From Branchiostoma floridae (lineage: Eukaryota; Chordata; Leptocardii; Amphioxiformes; Branchiostomatidae), in assembly GCF_000003815.2 (NCBI RefSeq), contig NC_049990.1:9811539-9875538 (forward strand): a stretch of 64,000 nucleotides of DNA, given 5' to 3'. Numbering within the stretch: the first letter of the stretch is position 1; each line of letters opens with the position of its first letter. Below the pieces are notes generated by a model that had not been told where the DNA came from, did not search any database, and was given only the letters and a program-made list of their open reading frames with translations. Below, in pieces: positions 1 through 12,100 of this stretch. The translations under genes were made by a program, and so were the position numbers.

Positions 1-76
1 CCCCACCTTCCAGATGCTCAACACCATCTTCAGCGCAGACCCCGAGTACGGCACCCACCAGATCAGACACAAATAG
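1..76 (+). CDS. C-terminal end of an unidentified protein (last exon, partial)
   Basis: Reading from base 2, an open frame of 24 codons ends at TAG (74-76); the peptide ends GTHQIRHK. Nearly every third base is C or G (CCC ACC TTC CAG and so on), which is strong coding bias compared with the AT-rich DNA that follows. The rest of the gene lies left of the window, so no domain can be seen and I do not recognise the family. It runs on the plus strand and is tail-to-tail with the GEN1 gene whose stop is at 3106. An exon is more likely than a chance frame, but the acceptor site is outside the window. Confidence 0.5.
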   Translation, partial: PTFQMLNTIFSADPEYGTHQIRHK

Positions 77-537
77 AAGTTTGTAGTGCCTAGTGGCACA
101 AAGGGCAGCAAGCTTACCTGCTGTTTTAGTAGCAGGGTATATTCTATAGCCTCCTTTACAGGCCTCTCTGTGGGCATTTGCACAAGTTGTTGTTGGGGGA
201 GGGGTGGATTGTAGTTGGTTGTGATGGACTGGCGATTTTCAAGCGGGAAGGTTCTGTGGCCTGGAAAGGTAGGCTACAAGCTTCCCGGCATATATTCCTT
301 TCCTGGCATCAGAACCTTCCTGGTTAAAAATCTGAGAGTTGGGGAAGAGAAGCCGGTGAAGGAGGCTGATATTTTTACAGGGAAGGTTTGATAGATCTTT
401 CCCTTTAAAATGCTTGAGGTACCTTCTTGATCAAACAGGGGACACCCATTTTACAACCCTTCCAAAAGACATCTCTTCCAAAGTGCCAACTGAGATGCCC
501 TTCTCAGGATTTGACCAGGGTCTCATGGTTACCAAGT
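77..537. other. Intergenic stretch with a 75-nt hairpin
   Basis: Probable 3' UTR and downstream DNA of the gene ending at 76. The only structure seen is an imperfect hairpin at 246-320: the arms begin GGAAGGTTCTG and end CAGAACCTTCC, pair over about 24 positions and enclose a loop of about 30 bases. No open frame here looks coding. Confidence 0.4.
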
Positions 538-1293
538 AATGGACCGATCCTGATCGAACGTCATATCGAACAAATAGAACAAGGTGGAACCCCCTATTCT
601 ATTTCGAACACCTCCGTCAAAAATAGCCCCAGTTGGACAGAAATGGCCAAAGAAAAATGCTGAAGACTACACCCACCAGTATAGGTATTGTGGGAGCGAG
701 AGCCGCTGCATAGAATTACATTGTTGGTGGGCAGGATGCACGTGTAGTGCAGGGTATGTATAAGACACGGGACTCTGCACTGGCAGACTTTGTGGTAAGT
801 GTCCCATTACTTGGTGGGTAGTACAAGCTCCCTCTCCAGCTTTCTTCTTGATTTCGCTTTTATCATGAGCATGCATGCAGCTGTTATGCATGCAACAAAC
901 GCAGTAGAAACCCAGTCACAGATAGATGTACCCTGGTTTTCACCTGCATCGACCGTATGTCAGAAACCGGACACTTCTGCCCACCAACAAGGTAAAAGAT
1001 ATGCGGTGCCTCCCGCTTCTGCTTTGAATGAAATTATGACGCCCGGACCACAACTATATCAGCCCCCTCCTCAGATGACTGTACCCAGTGGATGTAGCCT
1101 TCAACAAAGAAGTCAGTGCATTTTTTTTGGCCTGGTCTGAGAGGATTTCAGGGTCAAAGGAGCTAAACCAAAGTCAGTCCTTATTATCAGCTAAACAGCG
1201 GCGGCGGCCAGTTCTGTCCGACGCTGTTTTTGACGGAGGTGTTCGAAATAGAACATGACCAAACAGGGGGCGGGGCTACAGGATCGGTCCATT
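538..1293. mobile_element. Fold-back / MITE-like element, ~756 bp
   Basis: The outer 15 bases, AATGGACCGATCCTG (538-552), are repeated exactly inverted at 1279-1293. Inverted similarity continues inward through a segment reading CACCTCCGTC (about 604) against GACGGAGGTG (about 1231), and through TTGTTGGTGGGCAG (about 720) against CTGCCCACCAACAA (about 978). Arms of roughly 250-300 bp therefore flank a short centre. Weaker similarity continues just outside the 15-base ends, so the true boundary is uncertain and no target duplication was found. There is no transposase frame, so it is non-autonomous. Short open frames inside it are not genes. Confidence 0.6.
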
Positions 1294-2007
1294 GGAACCA
1301 GGAGCTCAGCTAACACTTGAGCTACAGGGTCATCCTGCAAATAAAAGCAGGAAAACATTATATTATGTTAATATAAATATATCATGCTTAATTCACACTG
1401 CCAAGTGTAAAGATACTTTGTAAACAGTGTTGCAATCTACTCTAACCTCATACTTGCCAACTGGTACTGTGAAAAACATTTTATAGAAGTGTTGGTGCGT
1501 GGTATTTGAGTATCCTTATTAGATTCCCTTTTCTTGTTTCCCTTCAAAGTAGAAGAGCAAAAAATTTCCCAGGTCTTCACTTTCAATCTTGTTTTTTTTT
1601 CAAGCCTATCATATTTCTTGAAGCTAAACACATAAGTGCAACACTTTCCAAAGGATAGTATTTTGGATACAGGATTTTTTTTTAATGTCTGGACTTTTAA
1701 GTAAAATAATGAAAAGTGATATTGCCATTAAATGTATTTTGAAGTTCAGGTATTTGCAAACCATTACCTTTATCCTTAGGGTGTATGATAATGTAAACAA
1801 GTGCAGGTCTACTACAGTCCTTATATCATAGTGGAGATGGACTGATCAGGGTTATATTGTGGAAGTAAAATATATGGATAATATTTTGTCTATGATAAAG
1901 TATACTAAATATATTATATATATATATATATATATATGAAGAAATATATATGAAGAGACAGGAACACTATATTGTGAGTTGCATCATTCAAGTATTTTTC
2001 ATGGTTA
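1294..2007. other. AT-rich intergenic DNA with a (TA)n microsatellite
   Basis: No gene recognised. A short TA dinucleotide tract lies at about 1915-1938. Small open frames here are low complexity. Confidence 0.5.
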
Positions 2008-2190
2008 GGCCACACCAATTTTATTTGTTGTTTCTCGGATTTTTTCAGAAAAAAATTGGGTCGGTTGGTCGGAAAAAAAATTTTGTCAACACGAGATGTG
2101 GACATCAATTTGAAAAGTTCTTTTTTTATTTCAAATCGGAAAAAATAGAGTCGGGAAAACCGAGAAACAACAAACAAAATTGGTGTGGCC
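2008..2190. mobile_element. 183-bp MITE, Harbinger-like (TTA target duplication)
   Basis: A 31-bp terminal inverted repeat begins GGCCACACCAATTTT at 2008 and ends at 2190, with one mismatch between arms. It is flanked by TTA at 2005-2007 and 2191-2193. A 3-bp TTA duplication and ends beginning GG fit PIF/Harbinger-type elements. The interior is AT-rich and non-coding. Confidence 0.75.
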
Positions 2191-2193
2191 TTA

Positions 2194-3105
2194 TGGTACT
2201 GTGCAATGTGTTGGTGTACTACAAATGTACATGGATTTTATCACTTTTGATAAGCTTGAATCAATTATCTATTGGACTCCATGAAGGATACATCTGTACA
2301 TGCGTTTAGTCGAGTCACTAATCAATTAACAAACCAATAAACCAACTTCAATGTGACATCTTTTATTACTCTTTTATCTATTCCTGTTGTTGTCAAAGTT
2401 GAATAAAAAGGATACTCTACAACCATGTCCTGTATCTGTTCTTAAAGCCCTGACTCACCCACTGTGTCATAATCTTCTGCCCTAGGGTAAACCAAGTTTT
2501 GGGGTAGGTAACAAGATGAAGAAGTAAGGTGATATAAAATTTCTTGTTAAGAACATGGAAATTATTATACACTGCATTTGTTAAATTAACCCCAAATGCA
2601 GAGATGACATTAGTAGTGAAAATAACATAAAACATACATCACATGAGTAGAAAGGTTTAGAAAAAGTGGTTCATATTGCCTGTTAAAATCTTCAATCTGG
2701 CTGAAATAGAAATCTTCCATGATCTTTTATATGTACTTTTACCACATACAGCACTATAAGTCTTAGTGTTCTTAACACTTATAACTTTATAAAAACCCAA
2801 TGTCTTTCGTTGGTATTCTGGCATTTTCAAGAAGCAAAGTTAGCAAGGAGGAAAATATGCACCAGTCCTGACTTACTCCCTGAAACTATGTGTACCATAA
2901 GGTATAGCCACCTTTCTTTTCCCACTCATTCTGTTTTCATATTGTACCTACAGTTCAGGCTAACTCAACCTACAGCCAGCAAATGTAAATTCAGTTTCAA
3001 CTTCCATTCCAGAACTTTGGGCATGAAACTCTTAAGGTATTTTATTTCCATGTATACCAATCAATCATGTAATGTGTACTATCTTGGAACCCTCAGGATG
3101 AGTGA
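2194..3105. other. Downstream flank of GEN1
   Basis: No gene seen. A minus-strand AATAAA at about 3039-3046 could be the GEN1 polyadenylation signal. The rest is AT-rich with no repeats I could pair. Confidence 0.35.
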
Positions 3106-6100
3106 TCAGTGTTTTCCCTGCATTGCATCAAGGACTTTCCCCTTGGAGTGTCCCACGCGGAGTTTCAGTCGCTCCACAAGAGACATGGTGGTACCAACAG
3201 GACTGCTTACATCATCCATCGGTCTGGCAGTACTGCAGGCTGGGGCAGCTTTGATTTCAGATGGTATACAAGATGCAGATATGGCTTTGGTATCATCAAG
3301 TACTGATGCTTGTGTAGGACAGCTACTCTGGATAGAAACCGGACTGTAGATTGGGGCCTTGTCGGAGTCGGCTTGCAGTATCTTCTTTTTTAAGTTGTCT
3401 GTGCTCCTGCTTGAATGAAGCTCTTTCCCCTTCACTTGTTTGGTTTTGACTGCTACAGGCTGTGGCTTTTCAACAGTGCCTTCTTTGGCCTTGATCAGCA
3501 CTGGAGTGATTCTTTGTTTCTCAACCAACTGTTCATCAGTTGCTTCTGTAGCACAGCTACTCCAGATGGAGACTGGGTTACACAGTGGTGCCTTTCTTAA
3601 GTCTAAAGAGTCTGAGTCAGTTTGTAGTATCTTCTTTTTCAAGTCGTATTTACTCTTGTTTGTGTGAATCTTTGTCTCCTTCACTTGCTTGGTTTTCCCT
3701 GCTACAGGCTGTGGGAGTTCAACAGGGCCATCCATTGCCTTGCTCACCAATGGAACAATTTTGTGTGTCTTAACTGACTGCTCCTCTGGTGTTGCTTCTG
3801 TAGCACAGCTACTTCGGATGGAAACTGGGTTAGACATCGGTGCCCCTCTTAACTCCACGGAATCTGAGTCAGCTTGTAGTATCTTCTTTTTCAAGTCCTC
3901 TTTACTTTTGTTTGTGTGAAGTGCTGTCTTCTTTAGTTGCTTGGTTTTCCCTGCTACAGGCCGAGGCAGTTCAACAGGACCTTCTGTGGCCTTGCTCACC
4001 ACTGGAGCAATTCTTTGTGTCTTAACTGACTGCTCCTCAAAGTCAAAGTCCTCTGTTGTTGCTTCTGTAGCACAGCTACTCTGGATGGAAACTGGGTTAC
4101 ACAGTGGTGCCTTTAACTTTTTTGAGTCTTCTTTACTTTTGTTTGCGTGAAGTGCTTTCTCCTTCACTTGCTTGGTTTTGACCGCTACAGGCCGTGGCTG
4201 TTCCACAGGGCCTTCTGTGGCCTTGCTCTGCACTGGAGCGATTCTTTCTGTCTTAACTGACCGCTCCTCTGGTGTTGCTTTTGTAGCACAGCTACTCTGG
4301 ATGGAAACTGTGTTACACATCAATACCTTTCTCAAGTCCAAAGAGTCTGGGTCAGTTTGTAGTATCTTCTTTTTCAGGTCGTCTTTACTTTTATTTGTGT
4401 GAACCTTTTTCTCCTTTACTTCCTTGGTTTTACCTGCTACAGGCTGTGGGAGTTCAATCAAGCTGTCTGTGCCCTTGCTCAGCACTGGAGCGATTCTTTG
4501 TCTCTCAACTGACTGCTCATGACTTACTTTTAAAGTATGTTGTAAACTTCCTTTGGGTTCTATAATTTGCCCACCTGCCCTCTCAGTCTTCGTAGCTTTC
4601 TCAGGCCTGTTCTGGTTTGACATCACCTGGGCTGAAGCTGTATGACTGGTTTTTAGAGGCTTAGACTGAGGCACATCCTTGTAGGATGATCGTTTCTCTA
4701 CCTTAAGCTGTCTCCTCTTTTCTCCCTTCAACTGTAGCCTCTCCATAAGTGGTAACATTACCTGGGGTGAGACTGGAGACGGAGACTCTATGCTGTTTTG
4801 CCCTTTCAGATCTGGATATATCTTTGACATGCAACCCTGTTCAGTAGTGTGATCTGACAGACATGTGTTAGTGGTAATACTTGTATCTCCATCAGCATTT
4901 GACATGAAGGAAAAGTCGTTGATTCCGAGGGAGAAATTTGGGTCCAGTTTGCTGATCCCAAGAGGATGAGAAGGCAAGACCTTTTCAGAAGACCCAACAA
5001 ACTGTGATGTAGCTGACTTCTCGTTCAATCTACAAAGTAAAGTGTCCTCTTTGCAGCCTCTTGTAGTTGATTTAGCTGTCTTTCCTTGGCCTAGTGATGT
5101 TGCATTGATGTTAACGTTACATTTATTCAGTGAGAGTTTGGAGAAATCCAAAGCTAGACTGTTATCAACAACACAGGGAACAGCAGGCCTATTTGCTTGT
5201 TCTTCTTCTTGTGTGTCACCCTGCTGTTGGGAGTCTGTTTCTGTCATGTCATCTGTGCATTTCTGTTTGGCCTTTGCTTTTCCTCCTAAAATAGAAAAAA
5301 AAATCTTAAATATTTTTTTGTAATGAAGCATTGCTTTGGCAGGCTAGCAAAAACAAAATTCATTTGTCAATCATCATTTCATTGTATTCAAAGCATAAAA
5401 AAAAGACCTTTGACAACATAAATCCTACATAACGTGTACATGTAGATTTGCAGTGTAATTGATAAAATGCATTTGAGACATTAAACACATCTTATAACTA
5501 TCAGAAAGCTTTTTCTACATCCACCTAGTTAGATCTGCAAGGGTTAGGCATGACAAGTTGTTCAATGTAATATAACCAGCTGCTGCCATGTGCCTGCAAA
5601 ACTGGTATGTTATGCTGAAGGGCAGTAATACTGGCTATATATATATAGTATTAGTATATAGACACAGATACACTATTCCTTATGCTGTGAAGTACACAGT
5701 TCTGATCCCCTACCTTTCTTCCTACTTTGTTGAGCAGCCTTCTTCTCCCTGAACTCCTGTACCAGGCATGGGAAGGCCGATGTGAAGAGATCTTCAGGTT
5801 CTATTGTTGTGACATAGTCCTCTTCTGTAGTGATACCGTCAGGCTTGTACCATTGCACCTCCAGACAGGGGACACCGTTACGTGTGCGAGTTTTCACCAC
5901 ACTGAAATAATTGAGAACAGGATATTCAGTTTGAGGATCCCCATTGTTTGTCTGTTTTGCATAACCAGTAAACCCCCTTTACTTGTATGTGAAACACACC
6001 AGTTTTGTGCAGTAAGTACAAGTTGCTTAACACCAGACAGTAAGGTTTGATCAAATCACACTGAGAAGGACCCCTACTCCTTTATACAAGTGTGGTCGCC

Positions 6101-9100
6101 TTTTTAATGTGCTCAAGGTGCGGCTCTCTTCAAACATGAGACGAGACCTCAAGGTAAAGAAATAGGTGCAAAGTACCAAGGGCACAACACTCAGTGGTCT
6201 GCTAATGAATTTGGACTCAGAGCCACAAAACCCTAAACAGAAGGCCAACTAATCACACCAACTTCCCTAGTAAACAGTTTAAATATGATGGCAGGGAATG
6301 ATTACAAAATAGTCTAGCATCAGAGACACACAGAGTCCTACCTGTGAGGAGACAGTGATGGTCGGTTCTCCTTCTGATGAGGAGTTTGTAAGTGAGACAT
6401 CTCCCAGTATGTCACCAGTGGCAGTACCTTCTCTAGTGTGTACTCTTCAGGCCACTCCAGTAACCGCAGGTTCAGCTCCTAAAAACATTGGAAATCAGTG
6501 GTTTTTAGTCAATTTTCTTTGACAAGACAATTGTGGTGTGGTATGGCCTAGCCTAGTGTAACTATGAGCTCTGTATGATAAACATATGCTTCAAATAATT
6601 TCATTAACATTGTACATGGAAAACTCATTGAATTCATTATCCCCACTAAGTGCACCACATTGTACCTATATGTCATATGATATAAAATTGTCATAAAATG
6701 TAACTGAATGCAATATAATCTCTGACCTGTAAGACGAGTAACCTTGGCCTCTTCCATTCCAACTTTTGTGGGGGACAGGTGTCTTTTGTGACCAGGAACT
6801 CATTGATAATCTGGAACAATGGTAAAGATTAATAAATAAGTCGTACCAATGCATAGTCAAATTACATTTGTACTTTGCTTAGCTGGGACAAGCAAGAGGT
6901 GAAATGCTTGTTACAGAGCTTACATCATTTATAAATAAGATATCACAGTCATATCACTAGCTATAGCTACTATTGTTGAAACTTATTTAGGTACATACCT
7001 TTGTATCAGGAAAAGCTGGATCTGTCAGTGCTTTTCTGCAAAGACAAAGAACAAAAGAGAATCAACCAATCCAATAAAACATACAATAATGTGCAATCCT
7101 ACACTTATACACTTTGTATTGTTGTTTATTGTTGTTTATTAAGAAACCTTTTAGCCCTTACAGGCTAATCTTCCAAGGTTCAATCAACATGAATCAACAT
7201 GACAATCAACATGAATACATACATTTTAAAAAATACAACAATCACAAAGTATTTACAATAGAGCACAGTGTCGAGAGGTCAAAGGTCTAGATGACAATGT
7301 TGGAGATGGCTTGTTTAAAACTGTACAATGTACACAATGCCTTAATGTCAGATGGCAATGAGTTCCAGAGCATAATTGCTCGGTACAAGAAGGTACGTTT
7401 TCCACTGTTTGTTTTAGGTTTGGGTAGTCTGAAGTTGTTAGATACAGAAAATCTAGTATTATACATGTGGGATGAATTAACTGGTATGAAGGAATTGTAC
7501 ACATTTTGTGGTTCGTGGCTATTGAGGATTTTGAAGAACATAATCAGAGTACTTAAAGAAAATCTCTTACTCACTGTAGGCCAACCAAGCTCAAGATGCA
7601 TCCGCCTAACAGATGTGTCTGATTTACATCTTCATAACAGTCTACACGCTCTATTTTGTACTATCTGCAGTTTTCTCATATTCGAATCTGACATGCTGGC
7701 TAGCACTGGTGAACAATATTGCACTACTGATAGCACCAGGGCTTGAAGTACCAGTTTACACACATCATCAGGTATATAACAAGCATATCTTCTGACATAG
7801 GCTAAGTTTCCTGAGAGTTTTGTTACAAGATATTTGGTATGAAGATTCCAAGTTAGTGACGGGTCCATATGTATGCCCAATAGGACTGCTTCGATTACTT
7901 GTTCAACTTTCTCAGAGCCGATTACAAGGTTCAAAGATTTATCGGGTAACATAGCAAGCTTGCGAGCAGTGCCAAATAGCATACATTTTGTTTTCAGTAC
8001 ATTCATAACTAATCGATTGGTACTAACCCAGTTAGACAATTCTATAAGATCAGGTTGCAAAGCTGCCACAATAGCACTGACTGACTTGGCTGCCTTGTAC
8101 AGTGAAGTATCATCAGCATACATTTCTGTCGAACATTGTGACACAGTCAACGGAAGGTCATTTGTATAAAGGGTAAATAACAATTTATCATCAGGTCTTT
8201 AGAATGTTTCATCTGGTTATTATGATGGCTATATGCATGCATTCCATGCTTTACCCACAGGGCTCGAAATACACTTTTCAGTTAACTTGCACCAGTGCAA
8301 GTTGAGCAAAAGGTAACTTGCACCAAAAGAAACTTACTTGCACAACCCAAAATAGTGAACTGTTAACTCTTTATCTCCTATTCTGAAAATTTGCAAATGT
8401 ATGTGAGTAAATGGGGATACATAAAGACCACACGTTTGGATACTTTTAAGTATTTGTTTTTCTATAGCATATTTTTTTTTAGTTTTAAATTGTACAGTTT
8501 CAAAAAAGGTGAATTTAGGCTTAATTAAAGATCAATCCAATGTCTACAACTCGATAAGAGCCATAGATTTCTTCTGCATGCCTCGCGATTGACATCCATC
8601 ACTAATCGCTGGAATGAAGTGGTAGAACAACTCATTACAAGTACTGGAAAAAACAGTTGAACATATCAAAGTCACTAACTTGTATGCAAATGTGACTTAA
8701 ATGCAAATCAAGGTAAGACAACACCAAAGGGATCTTAAGCATTGTAGAGATGGAATTGTCTTGAAATATTGTTTACCTGGATGTCTAACCTCCATGGATG
8801 TCTAACCTCCATGGATGTCTAACCTCCATGGACAAACTTAGACTTTTTTATCAAGTGTTATTTTCTTTTACCTTTCAATGACAGATAATATTCTTGGTGT
8901 TTGTAAGCTTTTTCTAATGTCACAGTGTCAGGTATTAGAGGACAAAAGTAACTTGCACTGGTGCAAGTTTGGTCTAAACTTACTTGCACCACACTAATCT
9001 TACATGCACAAACTTGCATATGCATGTGGTATTTCGAGCCCTGACCCATAATGCAAGCAAATACAATGTACATTTCAGGTCTAGATTGTGACCTGCTTTT

Positions 9101-12100
9101 ACCTCATCACAGTAACTTCAATGGAACTGTTTTTGACCCTCTTCTGGCTTCCTGTCAACTGACTGGTCATCCCACACGGAGCTTCAGATCTCCAGACTTT
9201 AAATCTGCAGGAAAGTACAAAAATCTTAACATCTGTGCCAAACCTTCCAAGCTAGAAAGGGACTGGTAGTTATTTCTGTAACTGCATCTATATAGCTGCT
9301 ATAAATGCCATTTGGCATACACACCAGCTTTTTACGCAGCTGGTTTTATTACACTTAACAACCTGTCACACCTAACCTATGCACATATAGCTGCAAGCAC
9401 TGTCTAACTATATAGTTAGAATATCTCTACTGTACTTGGTGGCAACAAGTATATTCCACTCAATATAGTATAATAGTTCAAATCTAGTTATTGAAGAGAT
9501 TAGAGTCTAAGTAGGAAGCTGATCTCACACCATAAGTAGTAATAGAAATGAAGCTTATCAAGAAAAAAGGCAATGTGTGTATGCAAGGGCTACACTACAA
9601 TAAAAGATTAAACCCTCATATGGCGGACAGCATTTATTGCTTTCATATGATACATGAAACCTATGGATTGATATGAAAATTAAGATCAGTGTAAACATTG
9701 TATGCTCTATTATCACTTTTGTACCACGAGAACTTCACTCAAACCTACCGCTCCAGTACATCACAGGTTTCGAGGGCAGTCATGACTCTGACAGCGAGTT
9801 CCTTGCCAACACCAGGCACCCCTTTGGGACAGTAGTCACAGCCCAGCAGCAGGGCCAGGCCGACCAGCTTGTTACGATCCAACAGCAGCTTCTCTTCTAT
9901 GTCTGTCATCTGATAACAGTCCACATGAGGATCCTGGAAGGGGTACAAACAGAATGTTACACAAGCTGCACACAAATCTGACTTCAAAATTTAACTGTAC
10001 AGGTACCAGCATAAGTATCAACATCATTAACAAACTACAGTTTGAACATGTCTTGTTAATGATTGCATACATATATACCAGATAAACTGTTACCAGATAA
10101 ACCACAATAAAAAATAGCCCTTGTCTTCTCAGTGCTTAATCTTTGGTCCTTTTATATAGATGGTCAATCACAATTAGCAATTGCAACAGAAGTTCAACCA
10201 ATGGTAGCATGGCAATTAGCAAATCAACCTAATACAAATGTATAAAGTGGTTGCACATCCCTCAAACGTTTTGCATTGAATTATATTTTTCATTTTTCAT
10301 TTTTATGTTTTGATGGAGGTAGGCGGGACTATGGGATCCCTATTGCTTCTTTTGTTTGTTTTTTTCTTTCTTTGAACCTTTCTGTATGCATGACAAACTA
10401 AAACTGGCTATGTTAAACAGCCATAGTCTTGGACCCAGTATGAGTGATGCATTCCCTGACTAAGGCTAAGTTCACATTTCCACAAAGGGGCCCGTCCAGG
10501 CAGCTTTCGGGAACGATAAGTATGATATAAAAGACAACAACAACACAAAAAGGACCGAAAACAATTCAACAGCATGCATTGTGCATATCTATTGGCATAA
10601 ACTTAAATGTTTTGTTCCTGCAAACAGTCCAGTCGGGCCCCAAGTAGGAAATGTGATGTAGGCCTAACATCCAACCTTTTTATCCAGTGTGAGGTTCCTG
10701 TAGACAGTCCTGGCCCCATACAGGAAGGCATCCCCATCATCAGTCAGGCATCCATCCACCAACTGGCAACACAGAAGAGTTACTTTAGTTTATTGCAGAA
10801 ACTCGATGTTGCTTGTTCGAGTTCTATTTCTTAGTCATTGTTGTTTATTTTGAAACAGTGATTTTTTTTTTCAGTTTTATACATTGTTGCAGAAGTCAGT
10901 ACACAATAATTCTGCTGTGTTAAATGACTGATGCTGCTAAATGGTGTCTATAACTTATAAGTTTTAAAGAAATAGAAAGTGATTTTAAACCAGTTAAGCT
11001 CACTGAAGAGCTATTCTTCCACTGGTCTTGACAGAGAAGACAGATGCTATGTAAAGATCTTATTTACAGGTTCATTAATATTGTACAGGGCAATTCTGCA
11101 ATTCTTTCTGATGACATTCACACTGACATTGTCAGTTGAGCTACAACACTTGAGATACATTTTTACAACCTCCTAACCTCTAGAGGCAGGGTTAGTCACC
11201 ATTGTACTACGGATGGTAATACACATACAGAAGTTTAAGTTTAAAACTCACATTTTCCCTGTTCAGTAAAGCACAGAAGGCCTCTGCCTCTCCCTTGCTC
11301 TGCACATGGGGGATTCCCAGTCCATCCAGCAGGAGGATGCACTGTAGACATTTTTGCATTTGATACATTCATATGACAAATGAAGTGTACATGTCCCCAG
11401 GTCTATGATAAGTACCCAATTGCAAGTTTAATGATTTAATTAAAGCATAATGCCATTTCTGTATCAGATGCTAGTGCAAAGCAGTTTTGCCACAAGGTTG
11501 CTTTCCATAGCTTGAAGAACAACAGCTCACCCCTACTAGTGTAGGTGTAAGCGTGTTGGGTTCTTTTACATACAGAAGTTTTACACTTGACGCTCACAAC
11601 TGAAACTCCCTCATACATGTAAACAGGGCCTCCAGCTTTAATGTTACATGTATGTCTCAATCAATCCAAACATTATCAACATAAACTGTTTCTATGATCA
11701 AAAGAATACCTCTTTCAATATAGCCTTAAAGTGAGACCTCTTCATTTTCTTTGGTTTAACCAGGCCTTTCTTCTGTCCATCTGGACCAGTCTTGCTGGCC
11801 CCGAACCGACCCTGGTTCCGTTTCACCATGGTTTGGAACTTCAGCTCTGGTGGTTCCCCATCAACCACGAAAATCAACCCGACGCCCATTTTGGTCAGAT
11901 GAGACACTCGGAAGAATAGATTCCTGAAAAATGAACAAGGGGGACATTTTATATCAAAGTCTGGAACCTGGCAGGCCACCAGATCACGGCACTCTGCCGG
12001 ATCACGGCACTCCGCTGGATCATGGCACTCCGCCGGATCACGGTACTCCGCCAGATCACTCTGCCAGATCACGGTACTCTGCCGGATCACGGCACTGTGT

